Assembly: GCA_000328365.1 (NCBI GenBank)
Contig: KB291798.1
Span: forward strand, 905,411-969,410
Source of the DNA: Capitella teleta
Taxonomy: Eukaryota; Annelida; Polychaeta; Capitellidae
Reading direction: 5' to 3'
Length of the DNA stretch: 64,000 nt
Under the pieces are notes generated by a model. The model searched no databases, was not told the DNA's origin, and was given only the letters and a program-made list of their open reading frames with translations. Within the stretch, counting starts at the first letter, position 1. The number at the start of each line of letters is the position of its first letter. The position numbers were made by a program, and so were the translations under genes. This document shows positions 13,209 to 24,960 of the stretch, piece by piece.

Positions 13209-15397
13209 TTTTTTGAATAGGTGCCTAATGTATATGCTTTATTGCGGCCTCATGATGAGAGAGCTATTTTTTATCAAAATAATAATTACAAACGCAGAAT
13301 CACCTGTCTTTCCTGCAAAATACGACACATCAATTGTCTTATCATAAAAACACACGAATGCCTTCATATAAATTCATCTGTTTATAACAAACACCGAAGC
13401 GTGCAAATTTTACGAGAACCCTTTGCAAAGAAAAGAAAAACCCTAACAAGAACCCCGATTTCTTTGGATGTAGTAAACATGATACTATTAAGAGAAATGA
13501 TTTATGATCTAGCATATTATATTCATGCATATAGATTATTAAAGTGTACTGAAGCCCGTCTCAAATATCAACAGCTTTGAGTGAAAGGTGATAACTGATG
13601 ATTTCTTTCATATTAAATACCTGATTAATTAACGTCGTGCCACGCGGCATGTTTACATATATAATTGAGATGGATGTCTGTCGGCGTACGGGGGCGTGAA
13701 TGGGAGCGCAGGGTCATCTATGATTAGCTCATACGCAGACACAATGCTTTAATAGCATCAGAAGGCGAGATCCCCCGTGGCAGAGATCCGCTAATGCACC
13801 GCTCTCTTGCGTCACTCTCGATTCAACCTGATGGCGAAGCAACAACTGCTCTCTGTTTCCCTGCTTCCTCTTGATTGTGGCGATCGGCGCTTCTGATACG
13901 TGGATCGGCTCCTCTTCTGTCCTTATGCCCTTAATATCCGCTGCAAGATCCGTTCATCAATGCCCTGCGTTTAGCTTTCCCGGCTTTACCCTCGACCCCT
14001 GTTTCTATACCCTGTCTCTGTTCATAAATACAAGTGCATGTATGGATGCACTCGTCTTCCTGTTCAATCCCATGAAACTTTACAATGTACTTTCATCGCG
14101 TCGTCCCTGACAAGCGAGTGAACAGAGAGCAGTCTTATTGCTGACGACTGAAGTTCGATCGCCCATCAGGAATCACTTGGGTCAATATACTCAATATACT
14201 GATTTTATCTTCCGACGATCGGAGCAAACCTTTGTCTCTGTTTCTCGATCACATCCGAAATCTCACCTGACTTGAGATGAAGTTATACTTGGGAATACAT
14301 GATCAGCATGGCCGATTTGCTTTAAATAAAATGATAAAATATAAAATTAGCCTTAAACATTAACAGGCCTCCTTGGTCTCTCCCCACGCTCAACAATCGC
14401 TAGCCCCACCATGCAACCCCGTGCACTGCGCTGTACCCAACAGCGCCTAGGAGTAAAATTTCGAGATGCGATCCGCGTTTTACGTGTTTCGCGGATCCAG
14501 CTCCTCCGCCATGTTGAAATGACAGTAGGGCGGTGTGCATGCCGCCGGCGGAACGAAGACAAGACTTCAAACAAGTCGGCGTCTGGCATCTCGCGTAACA
14601 GAGAAAACAATCACCGCCGAAACACAAGCCTCAGTGCGGGGTTTTCTGATGACAAGCTCAGGTCAAGAAACGCATTAAGTGCGTCGAGCTCATCGCAAAC
14701 ACGCCACACGGAAAGGAGGCGCCCTGTCGCCGGTTGCTTGGAGACTCTGCATGTCACACGTGTACAGGTGCACTTGTCTCTTTCACTTTACACTTTCGTA
14801 TATACTCTGATGAGACACTCACTGCATTTGTTCATGGTGTCTTAAAACTTTAGCCATGCAGCTTTGGGGTCTTTGGCCAGTGAGGTTAACACCATGCTGT
14901 TTGAACGTCATCATTCGAAATTGACACCCGTCAAGACTTGAACATTTGCGCTATTGTATATAGCCCTCATTTAAAGGATTTAGTGAAACGAAACAATTTA
15001 ATTTTCATTTCCCGTCTCACCTCAGACCCCCTATTGGGCACATGCGCAAAAGATTGCAACAAGACGGAATTTGAAAATCAAACATGCAGCAATTACGGAC
15101 AGGCGGCGCGGGAGGCGAGTGAATTCCTTGCCTCATTAGCCTAATGTATGGCGTGAGGGTCATCATTGATGACCAGGGGTGCGGTAACACTGGTCAGCCC
15201 TGTCGACATGAAAGCCCGTGCCCCGGGCTCCGGTCAGCGTGGTTGCAGTCAAGAAATGCCGTGCATGTTTATTACAAGGGGTGCCAACGTAACACGCTGC
15301 AAGACTTGTGTTGACCGAAATTACGACAGCGGTTCACGCCCCCTTTCTGACGCAGAGTATTTTGCGTTGACGTTTTCACGCTGAGTATTAAACGGAA

Positions 15398-15416
15398 GGG
15401 GGAGGGGGAGGGTGGG
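15398..15416 (+). other. G-quadruplex motif
   Basis: Four G-runs with single-base loops (G5-A-G5-A-G3-T-G3) form a canonical intramolecular G-quadruplex motif. It is followed within about 45 bases by a long T-tract. Confidence 0.6.
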
Positions 15417-15459
15417 CTGTGTCCTTAGCATTCAGCACTCGGCGTTGTATTGGGGGTGT

Positions 15460-15512
15460 TTTTTTTTTGTTTTTCTTTTTTTTTTTTTTTTTTGTTTTTT
15501 TTTTTTTTTTTT
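15460..15512. repeat. Interrupted poly-T tract
   Basis: About 50 bases are nearly all T, interrupted by three G residues and one C. It could be the tail of an antisense retroposon, but no body is recognisable beside it. Confidence 0.9.
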
Positions 15513-16119
15513 ATGAGGAAATGTTTAGTGTGATTAGTCTGGATCATCATATTCACGCAATTTAATATTTTGAATCCAAATTTTTAAGCCAATGTTCACA
15601 GAGGATTGAATTGCATGGCTGAATCTGTTGGTGCCGTTGTTTTGTAAGCGCAATTCATTCTAGTATTTTTACATATATGACATAATAATGAACGTATGAA
15701 AAAAAAAAAAAAAAAAGAAATCCGACACATGTATTTTCCTTTCGGTTCATTTGAGGTGCTCGCAATTTGTGGTGCAGCTCTGGCCATCCGATATTTTGCA
15801 CAGGACTTAATAAAGGTGAACCATTGGCAACATCGAAGCCTGGATTCAGCTGGAAATAAACGGACATCATTACGTCACAAGCTCTAGCTCTATAAATTAT
15901 AATTTTGTACATATCACAATAATTTCGATATTTTAATGCACAAATCGAAAGATGTGTGTTTTATTCTTTATGCAAGTAAAATTATGAGGAAGAGTTTCAA
16001 TGCTCCAGTAACACAAGTACGAAGTATATTTTCTTGTGAAAACAGCGAATATCTTTTCTGTGTATCGATGCAATGTTAATTCATTTAAACGAAGGTGCGT
16101 GCGTGTTGATTGGCGCATT

Positions 16120-16330
16120 CAGCGTGATGGAGTGAGAGCATCCGACACCGCGATGCATCCCGGGAAACCGAAGCCCCTCGCCGGCGGCCATTCGTGTGGG
16201 CTGCGCCGCCGAGCCTCGCAGCCTGAGGCCTCAGAAGGTCCCCGGCTGCACGCGGGCCCCCGCGGAAGCATCGATCGCGTTGGCGCCGTGATGGGTGCGG
16301 CGGCCGCGGGAATGAGTCCGCGACGCAATC
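16120..16330. promoter_or_regulatory. CpG-rich island
   Basis: A 200-bp stretch is visibly GC-rich and CpG-dense (GCCGGCGGCC, GCGGCGGCCGCGG) against an AT-rich background. No open frame there resembles a known protein and no TATA box was noted. A promoter or enhancer of the desert is possible. Confidence 0.35.
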
Positions 16331-18321
16331 AGACGCCGTACAACATATAGGGCTACAATTACATGCGCGAAACTAATGCCGAAAATATAGGCATCTAATT
16401 TGGGATCTGAGGGAGACGTAAACGTCAAACAAATTTTCAGAATGAGTATTCAGTGAGAATCACATAAAAAGCTGCTGGTTTGTGGTCGAGGAAACCAGAG
16501 CAAATGTGAGAATTTGTCGATGCCTCCTCGTCCATCGAAAGATGTGTTTAATACTGGCGAAGTGCATCGAGTTTTTATAAGATAATATAACATAGTCATT
16601 TATTTATTATTCTCTCACATTCTTCGTAGTATTTCATTTTTGTACAAAGAATCGTGTAATTTTTTTTCTTCTTTTGGCAGAAAATCTTATGTTTTCCGCA
16701 ATTTCATTCGCATGAAAAGTGGGGCACATGTATGTACACTTAGTACATTTAAACCTGCATAACACTAGGATACATATATTGGCGCGGTATAACTGCCCAG
16801 GGGTGCATGCAATATGCCTGCAATGTGCTGCGTTGTCGATAAGCCCTGACACGTACCAGCTGCATCGAGGGTCTTTGCAGATCAGCGCAAAGGCCTTTCC
16901 TGACCGCTGGCACATCTCACACCTTCCTCACCGACGACTTGATGACTTGATGACGGCAGAGATCGATCGACCGCTGATCGGTTTTTAATTGTTGCTGACT
17001 AATTTTGGGTTTCAATTTTTGTGTGTCGCATGCACTTTCACAAAAGAATTCGAATCGATCGATTCACGGTGCAGATAATGCCGAGGTGACATTTCATTTG
17101 CCAACAACAATCAATTTAATCCTCTCACGTAATTCCTGGCCATCTGACTCCGCGTCTTCGCCTGGGAGCACGTGACCTGATGCCCGCCAGCACCCAATAC
17201 CCACCCCCACCCCCTCCACTAACCGATTCTCCCCTCAAATTTCTAATTCGAGCGATAAATAACAATCGGGGAAATTAATTTGCAATTGCACACCTCTTTT
17301 CCGGTTTTTTATATAGATTAATTATCCGTAATTGTTTTAATTCCTCGAAAATAACCCTTCCTGCTTGCGGCGCATGGGCGTTGTATGCTTTTCGTGGATG
17401 GTCAGTTATTCCATCGTTAATCGTCCGTTGGCGCGAGTTGACCATTGGCCTGCAGCAAGTGCATTGATCAGGGGAAGTGAAGTGAGGAAGAGCAACAGTC
17501 CGGCTAATTCGAAATTAGCTCAGTTGTTGGTCAGAAACAACACCTTTGCTTAGAGGTGTCGAGCACTGGGTCCTGATCAAAAGACCCGTCCTCTTCAAAT
17601 GCAGCTCATCCTGCCCTGAGGCTCACCTTTCTGACCTTGAAACTGTGCTATATACCAGTATATATGCGACATGCAGCTCGGAAATTAGCGCAGACTCGTC
17701 TAACATGCGTGCGCTATTAAGCGAATATAGATCATATGCTGGGAGCGTGTATTTATAGGATGAGGCAGCTAGTTTACATTAACTGGTTTCTGTACAAGTT
17801 TAAAAGTTTGTTTTCGAAAAGAGAGAGAGGTCGATGGCTGAGGGCGAAATGAAAGGCGAGATGAATTGGTCGAAGACCGCTGAAATCAAAGAAGAGATAG
17901 CGGCTGATAATCTCTTGAACGGAAGCTGATTGCAACTCAAACCCCTCCCCTCTTCCTTACTTTGACGTGGCTATTGCTGACGGCTGACCACTATGCAAGC
18001 TGACCGCAGCAGTTAACAACACACAGCGTGTATAATTATAAACAGTGCTGCTTCAATCTGTGTTTAATTACAAGGAGAAGAATGTGCCAATCGCGGATTT
18101 TTTTGTTTGTTTTCAAAAGCGAAATATGTTGCTCATTTGCATATCTGTATCTGTGATCAACCAAAAGGTGCGCACCGCGGTGACTATATATGTGTCGATC
18201 ACACTAGCGGCGATGTCTCCTCTCATTAATTAACGAAATTTACATTATTCATGAGCGATCGATTTGTTTTTTAGTTAAGATACAATTTGAATGGAAGTCG
18301 ATTTACGTGGAATGTTATGAG

Positions 18322-18356
18322 GAACAAGGACGACACAAGGACGACACAAGGACACA
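18322..18356. repeat. Short tandem repeat, 11-bp unit
   Basis: About three copies of an AAGGACGACAC unit lie head to tail, the last incomplete. Confidence 0.8.
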
Positions 18357-18805
18357 TATCACGTGTAAATGCACGCAACGACGACCACCTGCTCTCTGCG
18401 ATCAGCGCGGCATTGAATCTGTCGATTACATCACCAGCGATATCACTGAATGTCCATTGCACGCATGATGCAAGTGCACATGTGCGCCATGCTCACATCC
18501 ACCACATACACACGTCTGCAAACTCAGGTCACATGTATGGTTTCCGTGAACGGAGTAGGGTGTTTGTGTTGCGGGCAACTTCTAATTCGTGCCTTGATTC
18601 GCGGTGTCCATTTCGCCATTAAGACGATTGACTTCGCTCCCCGGGGTGAGCGTCGCTTCTGATTGCCAGCACGCGCAGGTGCTTGGCCGCAAAAGCGGCG
18701 CGTTTCTTCTTGGAGTTTTGCGTGCGAGTACGATGAGCTATACCTTGAGATGCCTTATCATAGTTCACCTTTAAGTGGTCATGATGTCACGCAAAGCTAA
18801 CCTCA

Positions 18806-18821
18806 TGACGTCATATATAAG
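18806..18821 (+). promoter_or_regulatory. CRE fused to a TATA box
   Basis: A full palindromic cAMP-response element (TGACGTCA, 18806-18813) abuts TATATAAG (18814-18821). A CRE half-site (TGACG) follows at 18828, and a TGTCACG lies shortly upstream. Downstream sequence becomes GC-richer with Inr-like CAGTC. Start-site spacing would place initiation near 18843-18850. Together this reads as a strong CREB/ATF-responsive core promoter. Which transcript it drives is unknown: an upstream alternative promoter of TFAP2, an enhancer RNA or an unannotated gene are all open. Confidence 0.5.
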
Positions 18822-18842
18822 CCGCAGTGACGCCATTAAGCC

Positions 18843-19019
18843 ATGCTTTTAGCAACAGTCAAAAACAGCGTGCGAGAAATCCGTCGCCTCGACGCGACTA
18901 CCACGCCCTCCGCTCTGAACGCAGTCTGTCCGGTGATGGCAGTCCCGGCGAGATTAAAGCAAATCCCCACTGAAAATGGGACGAAAAAACGGTCGCTGAA
19001 ACAATGCACGCGTCTTTGA
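18843..19019 (+). CDS. Small open frame after the CRE-TATA promoter
   Basis: A 58-residue frame runs from ATG to TGA (MLLATVKNSVREIRRLD..., ending KKRSLKQCTRL). It is basic and has no motif I recognise, no signal peptide and no membrane segment. Its ATG falls almost exactly where transcription should begin from the TATA box, leaving little or no leader, so translation from this codon is doubtful; an internal ATG at codon 32 would leave only 27 residues. It may simply be the non-coding first exon of a longer transcript. Confidence 0.15.
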   Translation: MLLATVKNSVREIRRLDATTTPSALNAVCPVMAVPARLKQIPTENGTKKRSLKQCTRL

Positions 19020-19189
19020 ACACCTTCTTTTGTCGAGTTTATGTTTTTTTCGGTGTACGGCGACTACAACTTACTCGTATAAAGATAATATTCCCCTGGC
19101 ATTTCACATCCAATTAAAGGCTAAACTAGATGGCCATTTAATGTTCAATATTCATACTCTAATGTATACAATATACCAAAGTGACTTCG

Positions 19190-19285
19190 ATTTTTATTTT
19201 TTATTTTATTTTTTTATTTTTTTTTTTTATTTTTTAATTTTTTATTTTATTTTTTAATTTTTTTTTTGTGGTGGGGGGGGGGGGT
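19190..19285. repeat. TTTTA-rich tract ending in a G-run
   Basis: Irregular T/TTTTA repeats run for about 75 bases, then T8 and a GTGGTG-G12 run. It is low-complexity sequence with no coding value. Confidence 0.95.
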
Positions 19286-19930
19286 GCTCTTGTTTGTGAC
19301 TTCTTCTAGTAGAATTGCACAACTTTTAGCTGTTTGGTGTAGCTTGCCAAGAAGTTCCATTTCGATGATGATTTCACACGCAATGCCTTTACATGCAAAG
19401 CACCCCCTGCCCGCAAAACGCATCCCAACAGATACAGAGCTCGTTAAGCCCGAACAAAAACCCCGCACATAGGGCACAATGCAGGCGAGGGAGATGATCC
19501 AGGACTCGAGGGAGAACAAAACTGCGACAATCCGAACGAACTCGACGATTCTTCTGCATGGTGTCGCAGAGGAAATTGGGAGACTATTCGTGAAGACATT
19601 TCCATGTCAGCCCGGGGGTTCTTCCTGTTCATTACATTATGCCCCCATCCTGGGCACCCCTGATCTTCAGAGTGGGCAAAACATTGCTGCTTAACCCTCT
19701 TGTTCGGCCTCTTTTCTCTCTGCATCTCAGTCGCAATCCTTTTGCTCGCGTATAACTTTTTCTGGGGATTATGTATCATTCGTTTGATCATGCAACCTCT
19801 GATGTTGACTTTGCACTGTTTTCATGCATTCATCCTTCTGATCTTCCGTAGGTTCACACCTCTATATGCCTGATCTTGGACCTCCTCCAGCCTTTCCTCA
19901 GCCACCTCTTCTCTTCCCTGTCTCCATATA

Positions 19931-19951
19931 CCCCACCCCCACCCACACCCC
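19931..19951 (-). other. Minus-strand G-quadruplex motif
   Basis: Four C-runs on the plus strand (C4-A-C5-A-C3-ACA-C4) make a G-quadruplex-capable motif on the minus strand. Confidence 0.45.
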
Positions 19952-20699
19952 TCCATTGTGGCCCATTGCCATGCCATCAATCCATCTTAATAGCTCAGTT
20001 TCCTCGCTTAATTCCATTTCGGATATTTCCCCCATTCGCGTGTGCTCATTTCGCCCGCTGATCGAATGTTGTGGACAGCCTTCCTCTTCTGTTCCTTGTC
20101 GCTTCATTTCACATTCGATTCCTTTTCTTCCCCTGCGGCGGGCGAAACTTGTTCCATTTCTCCTGAGAATTATGCACATACATCGGCCTCATGCAACTGC
20201 AAGGCAACTCGCTCAAAGGGGACACGCTGGCCCTGTCCATTCTGTTGTTTTGTCTGTTCACATGTGCAAGAGCAACTGTATTCTCAGATAATAGCGTATA
20301 ATTGTACGTTAATAATTGTGAGTGAGTCCAAAGCATGGCCAAGGGGCGGGCCTATATATTCCCTGCATGCAAGTTGGGTGGGTATATATGTACATGTATG
20401 AGGTTTTAAATAATATAGGAGGGAAATGGGAATGTGCGGAGGGTACAGGGAAGAAGAGAGAGGCGAGAGAGGGAGAAGACTTATAGATTACTCAAAACAT
20501 CATGGTTTTACTGCGTCTACATTCTCTCCTGGCCTTCAGAGCCATCGGTCAATCATGCAGTGCGTAGATTTTCCTGAATAGCTTTTGAGAAAAGCTTTAC
20601 TTCGTTTTCCAATGAAGTGTTTTTGCAATGTGATGAGATCATTCTTTGGCGCAGAAAGCCCAAGCACACACACAGCCATGTCAATCTGCCAGCGACCCT

Positions 20700-21110
20700 T
20701 CTTCCTCGCAGACTCGCGTCTTGGCACCAGTGGCGCTCGCTTATAAGTGGAGCCGAGCGCCAGCAGCATCGCCTCAGTGGCCGCCGCCCCAGCCCCCGTC
20801 GGCCGTCAGCCTATAGCCGCGCAGCCTGACTCCGAGGCCAGCCAATCGCAAAGCGCCGAGCGCCCAAGGCTGCCGCCTGTCGGCCAATTTGCAAGCACTC
20901 TTCAACGGCAGCATAGGAGGCATCAGCAAGGAGGGCCTTATATGTCAGCGCACGCTTCATTAGCATATGCACTGGTCTTTATCCGTTCTCGGCAACAGAG
21001 CATGCCCTCGGCGCAGAGCAGCACACTGATTCGTCGGGCGATTTCTGCGTTGCTTGTGAAATACTGCTGACGGTCGCCTCACGGAGACACACTGAGCCCT
21101 GTGGGAGCAC
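20700..21110. promoter_or_regulatory. CpG-rich island with CCAAT boxes
   Basis: GC- and CpG-rich sequence contains two CCAAT boxes (AGCCAATCGC and GGCCAATTT), a CTTATAAG motif near 20740 and an octamer-like ATTAGCATATGC. Open frames overlap it on both strands but none resembles a protein family. It looks like a promoter-type island. Its target could be TFAP2, 13 kb downstream, or an unseen transcript. Confidence 0.4.
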
Positions 21111-23635
21111 CCGGAGGAACACCTGTTGCCTAACTGCACACACACGGATCTTACGTTTCCATAGTAACGGAGCTTCCTTTTCTGAACGATGTCGCTGTTC
21201 GCTGTTCCGGACAGCAACACTTGGCAGGTTGGTTAGAAGCGATTACGTCATTTTTCTTACGTCATGTTGTCATTGCAAGTGGGACTTACGTTGTCCTGGT
21301 ATGCACTCTCTTGCATGTTGAATTGCAGAAGTCAATCGGCGTTTCGAAGCTTGCTTCCTGGTGTTCTCAATTGTTTTAATCTGTGTTCGATTTGCAATTT
21401 TAATCCTTTTTACTGTGAGTGAATTCCTTCGCCTTTGGCGTTCACGTTCTCACACACATTAGGTTGCACTGCCTACTTCATATAGCATTAATTCTCGCCT
21501 TCCAGACCACCCTTGCATTGCATTTAATTCGATTCTACACACATTAGAACAATTTTACATCTTCGAAGAAATATGTATGTGATGCTGTCCTTGTCTTGAA
21601 TTAAGAATACTGGTGCCTATAACTAAGAACTAGAACTCACACAAAATGCTCTAAAAGATTCCATGTTTATTTGCCTGCTAGTCTAACCCTAGATTATTTC
21701 CTTTGGTAATCGTTTGGAAGGTATGCATTTGATCTTTCCTGTGCAAGATTCTCTTCTCTGTATCGGTTAGATTAGTTTTAATAAAGTATTCTTCTTTAAT
21801 TAACGAATTAAAATGCATGTATACATTTATCATTTTATTTATATACCCATTGAGTTGTAAGTAACATCACCAGAGAAATTATATTTGCGGCCTGAACATG
21901 TGTACATGAATGCGTTTACTATAATAGTATGAGTTCGAATGACATCATTGGCATCGATGTGTTCTGATTTGACGAAATAAGACGCGTCCCATCCGTGTAT
22001 ACGCACAGATATACAGACCTACAGTTTCATTCCGATGAAGTCATTGGCTTCATTTCACACGAGGCGTACATCTAGGAATTTCCGTCGATGGCAACAAAAA
22101 TAGTCATCTTATTATACTTGCATACAATTTTATTTGTAAGTAATTGAATCTCAAACAAAACCCCTCTTGGAAACTGAGGGCCAAATGTACATCTCCTGTA
22201 ATTACTGTGCATTGCAACTGAGCCGAAGATAATTCATTTGATTTGTGACGTGTCATTGTTTCATTGTTTGGTCATTTGACTGACGAAGTGTGAGCAAGCA
22301 TAGGTTTCGGGGAAGCGCGAAGGTGCACGAGGTGTGAGGGCGGGAGGCTCCTGCGGCAACACTGCCCTCTGTAATCACTCGAATAAACCCCTACAAAGGC
22401 TGTCTGTGTTTGCCCAATGGGGCGATGCTTGGGGGAGGGCCTAGGCTACGACCCCCCGACCGACCAGTCCACATCGGACAGCCGGACACTGAGCAAACTG
22501 ACCAGCCTTCCGGCGAACTGTGCTTCAAAGCTGGAATTCTTTTGCTCTCATTTTAAGAAAATTTACTGAATGTTTATTTCGAGCAACCAAATTATACACT
22601 GCAGCAAAATTGCGAATGTTCTTATCGAGTGTGATCTGATTATTATGTAAAATATTAGACCAGTCACGTATAATGAACATGCAGCGTGGTGTGCATGCTC
22701 GGCGTGCAATTAATCCGTTTTGCGCGCGGTTGAATAATTAATACCAAAACTGATGAGATGAACAGATGCGTTTTCTTCGTCGCCTGCACCCTGCACTGGC
22801 TGCAAACGGCTGCGCGTGAAATGTCTTCGGCACAGTGATCATGATTGACGGAAACCTTTCGCAGAAAAGGCTCTATGAAATTCACAAAAAGATTAATTAA
22901 AATACTATATTGTGAGAGAGATACATTCGTTTAAGGAAATGTGTTTGTTTCGTCCCAAATGTCAGGGGCAAAAATTTTCAAATACATTTCTCCGTATTTT
23001 TCTCTTTCTGGTTTGTTAAATGCCAAATATTCGCGCCGCACCTCGTCTTATTTCCCTTCTCTTCGTTTGATTAATTGACAGCTATTAATTCTCACTTAAG
23101 AAGATAATGCCATCGGACTGCTTCTCCATCGATTCGCTTGATCTCTTCCTCTTCCAAACAGACAATTGATTAATATTGCAAAATAACAGGATGATTATTG
23201 ATGGACTGATTAGCGTACAAGCAATTATGCGCGGCTCCTTCGTCTTCCCGGGGTGCGACCTTCCCGCCTCCACGTGCCGTTATAGCGCCGGCGTGTCTAA
23301 GGGCGGACCGCCGGTCTCCAGCCTCCTTTGATCCGCTGGACGAGAACCTCGCGCATGCGCATTCAAGGGCCTTGACAGTGGCACGAATCGGGCGTCATCC
23401 CCTCCGCCCCGCGTCTGACAATCGAAATCAAATGAAGCGGATTTTTGAGTAATGATAATTTTAAGCGGACGACTTCAAATTCGTCGTTCGATGGACGCTC
23501 GGCTTGACCGCATCTGACAGGTCCAGCGGAGGTGAACACCCCGCTGTGCGCAAAATGGCCGCAGAAGCGATATTGGCTGATGCTGATAAGTGGATTTGAC
23601 TCATCTGTTCGATTAGCTGATTTGCGTGCATGCGA

Positions 23636-23752
23636 ACGAAGGGGAGAAAGGGGACAGAAAAGAAGGGAAGAAAGGGGGGAAGAATAAGGGGAGAAAAAGG
23701 GGGAAAATTGGGAGAAAGACATGAGAGAGAGAGAGAGAGGAGACTGAAACAT
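23636..23752 (+). repeat. Polypurine tract
   Basis: About 115 bases are almost entirely A and G, made of GGGGAGAAA-like blocks and ending in a GAGAGAGAGA run. Such mirror-like homopurine tracts can form triplex DNA. The serine/proline/phenylalanine-rich minus-strand frames here are its translation shadows. Confidence 0.9.
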
Positions 23753-24484
23753 TTGGAAAGGGAAACAAGAAAATAGAGACGACTGTGAGTAAACAGTGCA
23801 TTCAATCCGCCCGTGTATCTCCGCAAGTGCTCCAGGAGTGAGCCTGGAGTTCATTTTGCGCAATTGACGTTGTGTTTACCTGTAAATTACTGTACTTAGT
23901 AACTATATCTCGCGCGTCTTAAACATTCTTGGTTTGCAATTGCAACGTAAACTCGTGTGTTACCGCTGCAATCGACATGTTCAATGAAATGGCACACGCA
24001 GGCGTCTACACACCTGGATATATTGCATGTATATATATGCATGTATAGTAATGTATCCAATTGTTGCACGCAAAGAGAAATCATCAAATGAAACGAATCG
24101 ATGCGTTCGTGGATGCTCAATACTACGTCATTATCACACATGCGTTATAAATAATATGTACAAATAAAGTGTGCTACCTAGTAATATGATTAAAATATAT
24201 AGCAAGCCAAATATTGGAAGCTATGTTCGGTGAAAACTAAGGAAGCTACTAGTAAATCATTTGCGCGAAATTGAAGTTAGGAAAAAATAAATTAAATAAA
24301 TTAATAAATAAAGGGGGAGAATAACAAGGGAAGGGAAGAATGCATTTGGGTTGCATTTATAATCTTTGGATTTGCATTTCAATATTAAATTCAGTTTTGT
24401 CGCTATTTGTGTGACGCATGTTTTGCGTTATCTATAGTGAACATGCTAAACGTGAACGCCTCTTGCGTGTACACCTGTATAGGT

Positions 24485-24960
24485 GCATTGAGGGGGGGGG
24501 GGTATGATGCCGTGGGGTCTGGCGCTGAGGGCTCTAAGAGCGACTTCGTCACTCGAGGCGTCTCCCTGCACATGCTTCCTGCAGCCATCGACCGCTCTTG
24601 CCGCTCGGTGGCTGCCGTGCGTTGTGTGCCGGCGGCGCTTTCTGGCCTCTTGCGTTGCGCCAGCGGCACCTGCGCCCCCGGCAACATGCGACGACCGACG
24701 GCCAGCGGAGCGGGATCGAGCCCCAATCAGCCGCTTGTATCCATAATGGATGCACTGCATGCGGATCGCAGCCCCGAGGGGGGCGGGAGCGGATCCGCGC
24801 CCCGGATCATGCCGACGGACGAGATAGCGCGCGCATTCTACGCGTTAATTCCGCTTCGCTGAACGTTGTTCTTTTTGTCAATGTGAGCGGGGCACGTGTT
24901 TCGCGCGTCGCTGCAACACCTGATGCGAGTGCGTCACTTTGATGCTGCGTCACCTTCGCC
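24485..24960. promoter_or_regulatory. CpG-rich block
   Basis: The GC-rich, CpG-dense segment starts after a G10 run. It holds overlapping open frames on both strands (the largest 151 codons, plus strand), as expected when stop codons are rare in GC-rich DNA. None has a recognisable domain. A promoter or enhancer island is more likely than a gene. Confidence 0.35.

Noticed and set aside
14411-14845. A 144-codon plus-strand frame
   Set aside because: Overlaps minus-strand frames of similar quality in GC-rich DNA; no recognisable domain.
18630-18725. Basic minus-strand frame (NSKKKRAAFAAKHLRVLAIR) near the CRE-TATA promoter
   Set aside because: Short, without an initiating ATG or clear splice sites; could be chance in GC-rich sequence.
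23363-23863. A 166-codon minus-strand frame rich in Ser, Pro, Leu and Phe
   Set aside because: Its centre is the complement of the polypurine tract, and two other frames stay open over the same tract. No motif is seen.
24407-24862. A 151-codon plus-strand frame
   Set aside because: Lies in GC-rich sequence where both strands stay open in several frames; no family resemblance and no splice context.
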